Positions 11,065 to 22,477 of a stretch of 64,000 nucleotides of DNA are shown piece after piece (within the stretch, counting starts at the first letter, position 1; each line of letters begins with the position of its first letter). Both the position numbers and the translations under genes were made by a program. The notes below the pieces were generated by a model. The model worked only from the letters and a program-made list of their open reading frames with translations, was not told where the DNA came from and made no database searches. The DNA is taken from positions 2,700,843-2,764,842 of the forward strand of contig NW_006763290.1 of NCBI RefSeq assembly GCF_000218685.1. The letters run 5' to 3'. The DNA is from Serpula lacrymans var. lacrymans S7.9 (Eukaryota > Basidiomycota > Agaricomycetes > Boletales > Serpulaceae).

Positions 11065-11921
11065 GACGTTTCTCCCTCCCCAGCGATGCCTCTGTTAGGT
11101 CCCACGGCTTTGATAAATTCGTCAAAGGCAGGGTAGAGGTCGGCGTCGTCTAGGTCCACTCGAGTCGACGTGGATGGAGTTGATGGAGGGGTGTCTGGGG
11201 AAAGGTCCAATATCATTGGATCAATTGCGTCAGGCAGCTCCGGCCCATGGATCTTGGACGTGCCCGAGTCAGCAGTGACGACAGGTCGTTTTTCCGTAGG
11301 GTGAGAAGGTGGCCTAGCGCCAGAGGGTCGGCAGTGGTCCTTCCTGAAAGGGTGGTGAGCCGAAGGTGACGAACGGGAGAGCTGGGAAGGGGAAGCCCGA
11401 GCACGTTTAGCGGAGCGGGGTGCCTCCAGGTAGAGGGAAGGTGAGTCATGTTCTCCATCCAAGTCCTGGTAATCCTCCATCTCCTCTCTTCTATGGACCC
11501 GTTCGTTGATTGAGTGATGCTTCGCAGCATCATCATTAACGAGCTTCTCTCCCTGAACCACCAATACGTGATGCTAGGGAGCGCCTTTGGCTTTGCTCAG
11601 AGGGGTGGCTAGGTCTCTGCCGACGAGGGTATGCAGCCTGACCGAGGGTCCGGGGACGACAAGGTTCCCGTCCTCATCATGATAGGCTAACTTCCCCTTG
11701 AAGTGCTCGTTGCGATTGAAGCAAGTGGCGAAGGTATGGTACCCAAGGGGAGCTCGCGAGGCTAATACAGTCTGGTCGGAACGGAGGGCACCATTGTAGG
11801 CCACAAAGGCGCGAATCTGTTCTGCATGTACGGTGCTTTCTTTGTCATCGGAGTCGGGGTCGACTAAAGCAAAGCTGGCGTTATGGAGATGGCGAAGGTA
11901 CTGGGAACTGGGAGGGGGCAT
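11058..11921 (-). pseudogene. Gypsy-1 accessory 3' ORF, unknown function
   Basis: From the ATG at 11,921 (MPPPSSQYLRHLHNASF) one frame runs to 11,058, broken only by a TAG at 11,574-11,576, about 287 codons in total. The start overlaps the end of the integrase frame by 58 bp in a different frame. The first part is globular-looking (AFVAYNGALRSDQTVLASRA; HTFATCFNRNEHFKGKLAY). After the stop the protein is polar and Ser/Pro-rich with basic stretches (RSAKRARASPSQLSRSSPS) and an acidic end. It has no match I recognise among standard gypsy domains. Its position between integrase and the polypurine tract marks it as an additional ORF of the element. Confidence 0.6.
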
Positions 11922-13753
11922 GGCGCCAAATCGTAGACAGTGTGGGTGAGTGGGGGTAGAGGTTTGGTGTAAGGTGCAAAATCCAGGGTGGTCAGCTCCG
12001 ATCTCTCTACTCCTTTTATTTCTTTCTCTCCTCCGCTTCCTTCCAGGAACCTAACCAATGCCACCATGAGGTGGGGGTCATCGGGTGGAGTGTCTCCATC
12101 TGTTTGATCAGTAAGTTCATTGATTCCATTTATTCCCAGTGTAGTAAAATATTCTTTCAGCGCTTCCAGGTACTCGATCTTGGCGTACGGAACCCAGGTA
12201 ATGTCTCCGGCCTTCCAAAGGACTTCAAAAATGGCGTTGTCCCGGACTCCCTTGTGGCCCATGATTTTATCAATGGCCCACTGCTTGTCGGCATCATCTT
12301 GTTCGCTTAGTTGGGACTCCAGCCGTCCAGGAAAAAGGCGATCATCATTTGGGATATGAATGCGCATCAAAGACGAGTGGAATACGGGATGCAGGTTACT
12401 TGGTAAGTTCACGCGGAACGAATTATTATTGAAGTCTTCCTCCAACAGGTACGGCCCGATGAATTTGGGAATGAGTTTCTGTGCGAGTCCCTTGGGAAAA
12501 GTGATATTCTTAGTGGATAGGTAGACTAAATCACCTTTCACAAAAGGGGCAATCTGACGCTTCTTATTGGCATACCAGGTTTGCTTGATTCTGGCCTCTA
12601 GGATAGAGTCATGCGCTGCAATGAGAGCCAGTTTCAATCGGAGAGCGTAAGCCCGCACCCCGGGGTATTCGCTCTCTTTAGCGGAATTCCTGATCATGGG
12701 GTGGGGCATTCGCCCGGTGTTGAGGTAAAACGGTGAGTACCCGGTTGACTCATTCCTGGCCAGATTGATTGCAAACTCAATGGCAGGCAACTTGCTTACC
12801 CAGTCCTTTTGACTGGGCTGGATGCAAGACCTCAGCATCTGACCGATGGTTCTGTTGGCTCGTTCCATTGCTCCGTCCGATTGGGGATAATATGCGCTGG
12901 ACATACGTTGTTCAACGCCTATTAACTGATGTAAGTGGGTCCAAAAGAGGCTCGTGAACAGCACATCCCTATCGCTGATGATCACTTTTGGTAGCCCATG
13001 TAGCTTATAGATTTCAGAGAACACGAGCTCGGCCACATCCTTTGCTGTGTAATCAGCCCTGCTAGGTACAAGATGGACCATAGCTGTCATAAGGTCAATA
13101 ACTGTAGTAATGGAATCATACGCTCCATCCCTGTCTTGGGACATTGGAAGTGGCCCCACAAAGTCAATTCCTATTGCCTCCCAAGGAGTTGTTGGTACGG
13201 GCAGTGGATTAAGGAGCCCATAGGGCTTTTGGTTAGAGGGTTTACTCCATTTACAGGTGCCACAACTCGCACAGTAAACCGCTACATCATGGGCCATATT
13301 TTTCCACCAGACGTGGTCCCGAAGATAGGCCACTGTTTTATCCGCTCCAAGGTGAGCTAGGAGGGAGTGAGCCCTTGTTATCAAGATTTCCCTGACTGAT
13401 TGTCCTTCAGGGGTCTGGTTGGGGATACACAAAACCAGTCTGTCTCGTAGTTTGAGGCGGACCAGTCCGTTATCTACCACAAAGTTGCGGAACTCGGACG
13501 GCGCGCTGATAATTTTGCTGTAGAAGCTATCATCACTGTACCGGTGCCTAATGGAGTTCACAAGCTGGTCCTCCACCTCCATGCCATGAGGAATCTGGAC
13601 GTATAAGGGGTGATCTGACAACCCTGGTGACGGTGCCGTCCCTTCCTTAGGCTGCTTAAGATCTGCACTAACCCCCCTCTCCTTTCGTTCGCCTGGACCA
13701 AGGAGAACGAAACGGCTCTTCATCCGTTTAGCAAATTCACGAGCTGTCTCTGG
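11864..13753 (-). pseudogene. pol: Gypsy-1 integrase with C-terminal tail
   Basis: It contains the H2C2 zinc-binding region (HSLLAHLGADKTVAYL ... CASCGTC, about 13,240-13,370). The DDE core has its first Asp in IGIDFVGPLP, the second in IISDRDVLFTSLFW and the Glu in DGAMERANRTIGQML. A C-terminal domain follows (KFIGPYLLEEDFNNNSFRVNL, then HPVFHSSLMRIHI) and a chromodomain-like stretch (AIDKIMGHKGVRDNAIFEVLW, VPYAKIEYLEALKEY). All three catalytic residues are present. A TGA at 13,754 separates it from the RNase H part. The enzyme would insert cDNA into the genome. Confidence 0.85.
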
Positions 13754-15720
13754 TCACCCAGTGTCAGCTGAGGCAGGTTTGTCGCGAGCCTTAAGGGAAC
13801 GTGGTGAAGCCCCACGGACAGCCTGTTCAGTAGGGTCCCCAAGGTGAACCGCTGGCTGCTGCGATGGCCCTAAAGGCTCGGCGTCTGCCCGGGCCCTGGC
13901 TCGGGTCTGTGGCACTGCAGCAAGCGCCTCCAACCCTACCAGCACAGGGGAGCTAATGAGGTAGAAGGGTGTGGAGTTAGTCCCCGCATCCAAAAGATCA
14001 TGGTGAGTATACTCCGAGCGTAAGTGGACTGTCCCAGGCACATCAAAGCTATACATCCGGGACAGCGCGTCTGGTAGTACATTGTCCACCCCAGGGACAT
14101 ACCGCACCTCGAAGTCGAATTTGCCAAGTTTTTCCATCCATCTTGCCTGTCTCCCGGACAATCCTTTTTGACCCAGTAGATGTACTAACCCCTTGTGATC
14201 AGTTAGCCACACAAACCTAGCCCCCTGCAGTATGTCTCTATATCGTAACATAGTCTCGACTCCGGCTAACAGCTCTATCTCATGCACAGGGTAATTCTGC
14301 TGGGCAGACGTAAGCTTTGCCGAGAAGAAGGCGACAATATTGGACGTTCTCCAGTCTGAGCCCTGCGCGACCACGCCAGATATACCTTTCAGGCATCCGT
14401 CCGTCATTAGCCAAATTGTTGGAGCCTCCTTGTGGTAGTCCAAGGGGATCCGACAGTGCTTCTGGCATGCGGCTACATATCTCTTTATGGTTTCGAAAGC
14501 TCGTTGCTTAGTAAAGGTCCACCTGAAAGGTACAGTATTGCCGGAGATTGCGGACAGGACACCCATAGGTATGCGCACCTTGTAGATGTCATCCGCCAGG
14601 TACCCCACTGATCCCAAGAACCCCCTCAACAGGTCCCGGTTTGTCGGTACCTTCCAGTTCAAGACACTGGTCACCTTATCCGGATCCATACGGATCCCAG
14701 AGTCGTCAACTACCCGCCCCAGGATTTTCATATCCTTACAGAGGAAGTGGAGCTTGTGCTCGCTGAGGTAAAGCTTCTGCTCATCAAGGATTGACAGAAT
14801 AAGTTTGTATGTTCTACATGCTCAGCCACAGTGTCCGAGTAGACCACAATGTCATCCAGGTATACATATTAAGAACAAAGCTTGAAGGAAGTGTCTAGCC
14901 ACTTGCTGAGAGCAATCAGGGACTGGAACTAGAGTCCAATGTGAGTAACTAGAGAATAGGAAGCATTGGACTGCAGTACTGTCCGGAGTTTTGTAAACAA
15001 AGGTAAACAAAGCAGCCACAAAGGCGAAATAATAGAAAACACAATCAATAGTGAATGATAGAAGAATAGATAGAGAAAGGAATGAAAATATATAGGTAGC
15101 ACAAAGGTGCAGAATCACCAAAACTAACAATACATCCATGAACCGACCTATGTACGCCCCGAACAGATGGTTCATAAGCGCCTGGTAGATCGCAGGCGCA
15201 TTACAGTCTCCGATTTGGATGACTTGACTGACCATATTACCGTCAGGAGTAGTCACAGTCGACCGTTTGACATGCTCCGGGATGATACAAATCTGTTCAT
15301 AAGCATCCTGTCCGTCAATCAGGGATTGATATTTCTTCTGTGCTACTCGCCTCAAGATGCCCTCCATGCTGGGGAGGGGAGACGACAGTTTCCGAGTATT
15401 TTTGTTTCTTTCCCCAAGGTCTATTACGGTCCTCAACTTTCCAGTTCCCGGCTTAGGAATCAGGAGCATGGGCACAGTGTTTCCTGCACTCGTTACTTTC
15501 CATCTTCCCGAGCACAAGTATGCTTCTCGCTTTTCAGTCCATTGCTCCCTCAATGCCTCAGGACACCGAGACGGGCGCCAAGGATAGATTCTTGCCTCAT
15601 CGATAAGCGGGATGGTATGATTAATGTCTCGCAGGGGAGGAAGCCCAGTTTCACTGGCCTTCGCACAGAGTGGTTTGGCATAGGTCTTAAGATCCTGTCT
15701 AATCTTTTCGAGATGTTCAT
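13754..15720 (-). pseudogene. pol: Gypsy-1 reverse transcriptase and RNase H, interrupted
   Basis: RT begins around LPPLRDINHTIPLIDEARI (about 15,640). It includes PMLLIPKPGTGKLRTVIDL and the first catalytic region SLIDGQDAYEQI, then GDCNAPAIYQALMNHLFG. At the catalytic YLDD box (after IGRFMDV) a family B solo LTR is inserted (14,867-15,129). YLDDIVVYSDT resumes at 14,866, and one frameshift follows near 14,805. Downstream are ILGRVVDDSGIRMDP and RNase H (TIWLMTDGCLKGISGVVAQG, TSAQQNYPVHEIELLAGVE, VWLTDHKGLVHLL). Not functional as it stands. Confidence 0.88.
14867..15129 (-). mobile_element. Solo LTR, family B (copy 2), at the RT active-site box
   Basis: 263 bp on the minus strand, TGTTAGTTTTGGTGA to GTTCTTAATA, flanked by ATACA on the plus strand (14,862-14,866 and 15,130-15,134). 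Taking out the element and one ATACA restores reading from FMDV into YLDDIVV. It is about 97% identical to the copy in gypsy-2. Confidence 0.93.
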
Positions 15721-17110
15721 CTAGGACCTCAGCCGCCCTAGCTTCTAGCTGGGAGCATTCTTCCCCACAAATAACAGTTGGGCTGTCGCTGCCAATAACT
15801 ATTTTAGAGGAGTTGAAGCCAACCATCACTTGGTGCTGGTACAGGAACGGGGTCCCCAAGATGAGATCATAATTCTGTAAGTTAATAATATCAAAATATC
15901 GCTCGGTGTTGATCTTCTGATATTCGAATTTCACCTTCGTCCCGAATGTCACCTTGGACCGAGACCCCTGTACCGCAAGCTGGATTGGGAGGGGCCGGGC
16001 TAACTTGATTAGTGCTACACCAATTTGATCCGCCAGAGTTGACGACATGAAGTCCGCCAGGGATCCTGTGTCAATCAGTGCCCTGGCGGGATGCCCGTTA
16101 ACATGTACCATGACCACAATAGGGCGCGGTAAGACTCGCTTGAGATCCTTCGTCACTGACACGTTTCTCTCTAGGGAGGGGTATTTCCCCGGGGCAATCT
16201 GCTGCCCGTTTAACTCAATTAGGCAGAGCTTCCCGTAACGATCCTCAAATTGCGCGTCGGGCACTGAGTTCATGCTGGCTTCTCGAGCTTCTTCCCCGGC
16301 CGGGGCCTGATCTCCCTCGTCGGGGGAGAAAAGCCATCCCAGGTGGTTCACTTCCCAGTCCGCGCTCTCAGGGTGTAGTTGCATATTCAGCTCCTGGTAT
16401 GCTTTTTCAAGTTGTCGTTCATACCAGTGGATGATGTAAAGCCTCTCATTACAGAAGAACTCCACCGGTACATCCAGATCGAACTGTAGGTTTTTGTCAA
16501 TCACTTGGTAATATTCTCGTCCCTCCATTACAGAAAGTTACGGCAAGCAGATGAATCGCCCTTCAGTTCTTTCAGTCGTTAGGTTTACCTCACAGGGGTA
16601 CGGCTGTCCCATGTTCAAGAGTTCCTCTACCCTGTCCCCTATGGCATCCCCCATTGGTAAGTACGAGTAGTATTCCTCACACTCGTTTTGGGGGAACCCT
16701 GCTGACTGTCCTCTCTGATCCGCGTACCAGTCCGCAACACAGAATTTGGTGTCGAGTAGGAACGACGTGGGGATCCAAACATCGTCCTCCAACCACCGGT
16801 AGCTGTCAGTGATGACATGTTCGTGGTCTGAGACACGGTAGACCGAGAATCTTCCCAGATCATAAGTGTCTCTATCCGTCACCTCATCTCCTGGATAGGG
16901 AGTGCCCTCGGTTAGTAACCGCTGAGCCACTTCCCCTAGAGGGTCCCCTAACTGAAAGGTGCGGCGTTGATCGCAGGGCTCCTTGGTGGGGCTCTCCTCC
17001 ATCATTACCGGGACCAGCGAACCGAGGGCTATGCTCTCAGTAGTTTCAGTTGCGTCTGCCAGAGCATGAAGCTGCTCTACATTGACAACTTCAACAGGCG
17101 CTATTCCCAC
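15721..17110 (-). pseudogene. Gypsy-1 protease and linker region
   Basis: The minus-strand frame from 17,110 contains an acidic linker, a TAA at 16,538, then the retropepsin-like domain with VNGHPARALIDTGSLADFMS around 16,030-16,100 and the flap/late strand YDLILGTPFLYQHQV around 15,830-15,870. The catalytic DTG is intact. In the living element this cuts the polyprotein. Confidence 0.75.
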
Positions 17111-17113
17111 AGC

Positions 17114-18967
17114 CTAGCTAGGTATTCCTGGGGGTCGGTCTTTCTTCATTGAGGTAAGCGTACCCCGCGTTGGGCAATTCCTCCTGAAGTGCCCACTCTC
17201 ATGATAGATGAAGCATCTTCCTTCCACAAGGTGTTTTTCCTTTTCTTCCAGGCTCAGTAATGGGGTTCTCTTTTCTCCACGAACTGGCTTGGACTCGTGG
17301 TGGCGCGACTGATCGGTGGAGTTCCGATGTCGGCCGGGAGCAGGTCCTTTGGGCCTGTGGTGGGTCTGTCTTCGTGCCCCGTCCACAAAGTTTCGATGTG
17401 GGCTATTTGTTTGGCCCTGTGGCTCATGACGAATAGGATGCCTCCGTCAATCCGCTGAGACACCGGGTTTGGGCTGATTCGAGCGCCCCTTTGAGCCGGC
17501 AGATCTAGCAATCTCTAGGAGCTCTGCGGCTGCCTGGACTTCATCAAACCCCGAGACTTCCGGGTTTAATTCTTTGATCCACAGACCTTGTTGCAATTCA
17601 GCATTCAATCCTGTCCAGAACCGGATGACGCGTTGTCGCTCGTCCACGTCTCCAATGATATTCCAGAGTTCTGTTAGTTCATACAAATATTCTTGCACAG
17701 ACTTATTATCTTGAAAGCATCTCTTCAGTTTGTCATGCTGCTTCATTCGATAGTCTACCGGGAAGCAATGGTTAAATAACCCAATGAAGAAGTCCCTCAG
17801 CGTCCAGCCGGAGGGATCTGGGGATACTTTGTACAAGAAGAAGTCGTAGGCGGTCCCCTTCAAGAAAGCCGAAAGACGATACACCCGTCCTTTACGGGGT
17901 ACTCTTCCTTCCTTCAGGTAAGTAGTGGCCGCTACCATGAATTGATGGAACTCTTGAGAGTCCGGGCGACCATCATATACAGTGGGTTCTGTGGGCCTAA
18001 GGATCTGTCTCCTTCTTGAGTGCTTTCGTTTCCTTCGCCGATTGCTCCGCTTTCGCCCACGAGGGTTCCGACCTCGTCTGGATCCCGATGATGACGAATC
18101 TGAGTAGGGGCGTGAGGAAGTGCTCGAGCTCAAGCTCGATTCGCTGTCCGACCTGTGGCTCGAGTCTGAGGGGTCTGTCTGTCCTTTTTGTCCCTTAAGT
18201 CAGTCTAAGGTGCGTCCAATGTAGCTGGTTGGGTCCACTTGGTTAGCCGGTGCCAGGGCATGCTGGTTGCGCTCCCTACGAGGTGGGACCCCCATAGGCT
18301 TTAAGGCCTTATCCACAAGGACGGCTATGGGGTCATTATACCCAGTCCTGCAAGGGTCTCCTCCTGCGCTAGGGTAAGTTTCCCTCTTGTCTTGTCTGAG
18401 CTGACGTTTCCTTTCTCTTTGATATTTACTTTTAGATCTCTGACGAGATGTCCTTCGAGGACTAGTGCCGTTACCCAACAAGGGGTCCAGCTCACTCGGA
18501 GCGGCCTCACCCTCTCTGGTTACTCCAGAAGGTCCTGGCCACTGTGGTTCCCCCCGGTTAGCCAGGTCGCGGGCCTCGTTCCAGGCTAACAGAGCTTGTC
18601 GTTGAGCGTCTGGCTCAAGGTCATCAGGCTCAACGTGCAGTCCGCCCCAATTACCGGGGTCAGGTCCTTTGCCTTTGGTTCCCGCTCGGGAGTTCAGGTT
18701 GGTCTCAGTTCCACTCAACTGTGCAGAGCATTCCAATTCCCGTCTGCTTAGTATGGCCTGGAGTTGCTCGTCACTGAGCAACTGTTCAGCCTGCTGCACT
18801 AGGGCAGCTTGTTCTTTATTAAGGTGGGTGACTCCCATAGATTTCGCAGTTTGCGGATTCTCAGTTTGAGTTCTAGCTTGGCCAGTCCTCGCCCTGGTAG
18901 TTACAGGTAAGCTATGGGTCCCGTCCGCCATATCGCGAGCTTTTAGGTCGGATAGGTTGGGTCCCAC
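17114..18967 (-). pseudogene. gag: Gypsy-1 Gag
   Basis: The frame starts MGPNLSDLKARDMADG at 18,967. It runs through a Ser/Arg-rich segment (SSRPYSDSSSSGSRRGRNPR) and the retrotransposon Gag core (FLKGTAYDFFLYKV, GWTLRDFFIGLFNHCFP, SVQEYLYELTELWNIIGDV) to a zinc knuckle CFIYHESGHFRRNC. The second knuckle Cys is Tyr here. TGA stops at 18,200 and 17,447 and a TAG at 17,114 interrupt the frame; each is one C-to-T change from a sense codon. Gag builds the virus-like particle. Confidence 0.82.
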
Positions 18968-19279
18968 TCTGACTACGTCACTGTAAGAGCGCGAGGCTCA
19001 GAGGTTGGTTGTCCCTCCCTGGCCTCCAGGGCTCAGGTGAGGTACGGCATGCGTTGGACTGTCAGGTAAGTTAGAACGCGATGACTCACTACTAGCCCTT
19101 CTAAAGGTCCCCGACGTCTTTGTCCGAGTGCGCAGGTTATAGTGGGGTGGTGGGAGCAGGTTTTGGGTAGCCATAGTGCCGGTCCAGTCGTCGCGGGGTG
19201 ATCAAGTCCGGAGTTGTGGAGAGGAAGAGTAGTTCTTTTTTTTCTTTTTAGAGTAGTAGACTTTTTGCAGTTCAAAATA

Positions 19280-19578
19280 TGTGATGTTTGCGTAACGCTA
19301 ACGCCCCACTGAGTATCGAACCTTTGAAAGAACTGGTGTAAGTCGTGGTTGTTTCAAGGCTACCTGTCTCTATCGATTACAGTGCTATTTATCACTACTA
19401 CGTGGACAGGTTGGGGCAAACAAATAACGGCTACGAAAGGTCCATATGGAACGAAATGTTAAACGAATGTTAAACGAGTGTAGGGGTTGGAATCCGCATG
19501 GAAGGAGCGTGCGTGGACAGCGAGAGACCTGTGGGGCAATCGGCAGGAATCATATTCGGGAATAGTCGGCGCGTTACA
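19280..19578 (-). repeat. Gypsy-1 5' LTR
   Basis: 299 bp; it differs from the 3' LTR by about seven transitions and an extra 11-bp tandem copy of ATGTTAAACGA. The minus-strand base after this LTR begins TATTTTGAACTGC rather than the usual TGG, so no classical tRNA primer site is visible. Confidence 0.93.
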
Positions 19579-19645
19579 GCGGTGTGACTCAGGTGGCATT
19601 ACGCACGTCACTTTGTCACGACTTCCTTTGTTTCTTTATCCTTCA

Positions 19646-20839
19646 ATGACATCCTCCCTCAGAAATTCGCTGCACAGGCGCAACCACAAGGAACGCTCTC
19701 AGCTTATTTATCGCACGAAATACGGTATCCTAGAGAAACATAAGGATTATGTTCTCCGTGCGCGAGATTACCACTCCAAGCAGGATCGCATCACGCGCCT
19801 GAGGCAGAAAGCGGCGGATAGGAACAAAGATGAATTCTACTTTGGGATGAATAAGGAGAAGACGGTGAAGGGTGTGCATGTCAAGGATAGAGCGGAAGAA
19901 TCGCTGCCAGTTGACGTGGTTAAAGTCCTCAAAACTCAGGACGAGGGATACGTACGAACTATGAGGGCCCATGGCTTGAAGGTATATTTCTTCCGGACGC
20001 TCCAGCCTTTCCCCCAAGTTTATTATTTGTTGCAGAAAATAGACAAAATAAAAGGCCAACTGGCAACTTTGGCTAATCTTGTTACATCAGACCAAGAATT
20101 ATGTGACGGGGAAGATGCGCTTAACGAGGCCGGACTCGAAGTTTTGCGTGAAGCAGGACTAATCCCACCTGCTCTATCAAGAAAATCAAAGCGAGTGAGC
20201 CAAGTACCTCCTAAACATGTTCATTTTGCGGAGAGCGAGGACCAGGGTACGATATCATTTCTAAGTTGTCATAGGGACTGCAAAAAAACTGAAAGATGCC
20301 TTACCAAAGCACAATATATTGTCAAAAAGCAAAGTTCGTTCGCTATCGAGGAAGATGAAGGTTTGAGCCCGTCGGCAAATAAAGGTCTGGAGCTAGGATG
20401 GAAGCAGACCGAAAGCAATGGCCCGCGAAGAAGACCCAAGGCCAAGGCCCCACCAAATGACCAACCAGAAGAAAAGGCACAAGAAGAACGGAATGATTTA
20501 TCTAAGGTTTGTCTCTGTCCATCGTCAACATAGCTATTTACTATTTCAATCACTCGTTTTATCCCACAGCACAAACGAAAACGCCTGCTGAAAGAACTTT
20601 CGGTGCGACTCGTACGGGATACACAACTAAGTTATGCACAGCGTGAACTTGAAGTGCAACAGCTCTTGATGGGTAAGGGAGGGCGGAAAAAGCTTAAAGG
20701 TGTTGAACAACTAGGAGAGGATGAACGTGAATATGATGAGGATGGTTTCGACATCAACGAGAATAGACGGGAAAAAATGGCTGACGAAAAAACCTACAGG
20801 TTGCGTATATACAAGTGGCAATTAGAAAGGAAACGATAA
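19646..20839 (+). CDS. UTP11: UTP11, U3 snoRNP-associated (SSU processome) protein
   Basis: UTP11 is a nucleolar component of the small-subunit processome needed for 18S rRNA maturation. The ATG at 19,646 starts [20 protein letters not shown], the highly conserved UTP11 N-terminus. Conserved blocks follow ([51 protein letters not shown]) and a C-terminal end [15 protein letters not shown] place introns at 19,982-20,035 (GTATAT..GCAG, 54 bp) and 20,507-20,569 (GTTTGT..ACAG, 63 bp), giving 358 residues; yeast UTP11 is about 250, and the extra length is an acidic, lysine-rich middle. The first intron is in frame without a stop. Gypsy-1 ends 62 bp upstream of the ATG, so the original promoter has been displaced. 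The next gene is convergent, 155 bp downstream. Confidence 0.93.
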
Positions 20840-20994
20840 TTTTTCTCACTTGAATATCATATCTGCCTTCCATGTGATGCTGATCATAGGATGGTAAATC
20901 TATGGCAATTTAAGATGTTCAACGTCATGTGAAATACCAGAAGATGACAAGCAGAAGCCGACTCGGTGTAAATAGAACTGTAGATATAAAGACT

Positions 20995-22477
20995 TCACAA
21001 CAACACACAGTAGGTGCCAAACAGCACGGTGGCAAGCATTATCCACACGGCAGGCAACATAACCGATCCATCACCTGTAGATTGTGACCCAGGACTTGAG
21101 CCAGAGCCAGGAGAGGTGTTTACACCCTGTGGAATGGGCGCTGCAATAGGGGTGCTGGGATTATATGTGACGTTGTTCGCAGTCGCCGCAACCTGAAAAA
21201 CCGATCCTCCACCATACTCGTAGAACTAAATTATAACCATTGATACAACTCATTGAAGTGCGAAAGAATCATGTCTTACATCAACGAGCATAAAATTTGG
21301 GTTCCTCCCATAGTCGGCAACGCATGTGGCGACTTGGGCACCCAAAGAACCAGTACCATTGACGGCATTAGTTTGATTGGCTTGATCAGGGTCAGGAGCT
21401 GGCTGTCCAAGGATAAGTTGGTCGAAGAAGTGGTTTATGAGGTACATTTCTGTGGAAGAGTCGCCTTTTGTACGGTTGACGCTGCAGTCGAAAGGCAGAG
21501 TAAAAACGTCATAAGGCGACTCCCAAATGTTAGTGAATTCTGCCCATATTGTCAGATTATGTGAAATAAGGAATTGAAGGCTAAGACAGTACCATCTATA
21601 ATGTATGGCACCGACGTAAAATCTGCTGATGCATCCATAAATGTCAGTAACCTCTTTCCGGAGTCGATGAGTGAGCCAAGGGTAGGCCACTGAGTAGCAG
21701 GTGTAACTGCTGATGTAGGTGCATACGACATGGTATCAAGTCCAACTGATTTAAAGATAGAATCGTAGGCAGTAGGAGGGAAGTCATCAGAGTTGACGAT
21801 GAGTAGAGATAGAACTGATTGCCACGAGATCAGTACTGAAGGCTTGGCAATCTTGCGAATATACAACTACCTTCATTAGGGTTGGCGTCCAGCCACGTTT
21901 TGACTGCGAACTAATATGAGTGAGCACACAGGGGAGAACTGAGGATGACCTGGACCTGTTCCTAGATATGTTGAAAGTGGACCGCCATTATAAAGTCCCT
22001 ATGGTACCAGTAAGTCTAACGAGGTCCTCTTCAATAAAAACCTGGAACACAAACACAGGTCGTGTGGCAGAGTTGGATTACACCGCTCAGGTTGTGTGCT
22101 TGCATTTGGAGCATTCGGATACCGTCGTTTAGTTGCTGTGTGACTGTCATACCTTACTTTAATGGACGAGATACTGATTGAGAGAGAGAGACGTACTGTT
22201 ATAGTCCTGGTTGGCAGCAACTAGAAGGCGTTATTAGCGCGTAAGGTAAATAGATGAGCGGTAATTTACTGCTGTTTATCCCCACAGCGTACGAGTCGTG
22301 GGCCCCGACAAACGTGACATTACCAAAACTACGATTGCAGAGCTCGGCGTGACCATTGCATACAGAAGCACGACGGTTAATGTTTCCTTGAGCTGGCGAT
22401 GCTAAGGTGTATGGGAGAGAAACGGAAAGAGAGAGAAAAGAGACCACAACACGCACAGCGCGTGAGGACGAAAACAT
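20995..22477 (-). CDS. Secreted PLC-like phosphodiesterase, GPI-anchor type
   Basis: The family is the fungal PI-PLC-X-like (TIM-barrel) phosphodiesterases, usually secreted or cell-surface; the substrate is not known from sequence. The ATG at 22,477 gives a signal peptide (MFSSSRAVRVVVSFLSLSVS). The conserved start follows: VCNGHAELCNRSFGNVTFVG, then AHDSYAVG with the likely catalytic His. Next come NDGIRMLQMQAHN, QLCHTTC, VKTWLDANPNE, LLIVNSDDFPPTAYDSIF, GKRLLTFMDASADF and CSVNRTKGDSSTEMYLINHF. The C-terminus is a Ser/Pro/Gly linker and a hydrophobic tail, as in GPI anchoring. I place eight exons: 22,477-22,270; 22,220-22,197; 22,143-22,055; 21,998-21,956; 21,903-21,871; 21,814-21,593; 21,539-21,280; 21,225-20,995. 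They are GT-AG throughout, in frame, and give 369 residues. No damage is visible. Confidence 0.88.

Larger units (their letters stand above)
10722..19578 (-). mobile_element. Gypsy-1: full-length Ty3/gypsy retrotransposon
   Basis: 8,857 bp with both LTRs, flanked by GCGGT (10,717-10,721 and 19,579-19,583). On the minus strand the order is Gag with zinc knuckle, protease, RT, RNase H, integrase, then an extra ORF, as expected for Ty3/gypsy. Gag-to-integrase lies in a single reading frame from 18,967 to 11,864, broken by five point stops plus a family B solo LTR with a nearby frameshift in the RT. The LTRs are about 97% alike, so insertion is recent. It inserted between UTP11 and the sequence that used to lie upstream of it. 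Confidence 0.95.

Noticed and set aside
19487..19645. N-terminal extension of UTP11 reaching into the gypsy-1 LTR
   Set aside because: The upstream open frame has no in-frame ATG before 19,646, and conservation begins at that ATG.
20250..20310. Further small intron in UTP11 starting GTACGATATC
   Set aside because: The only nearby AG with a branch-like motif would give a 28-bp intron, which is too short; the frame is open without splicing.
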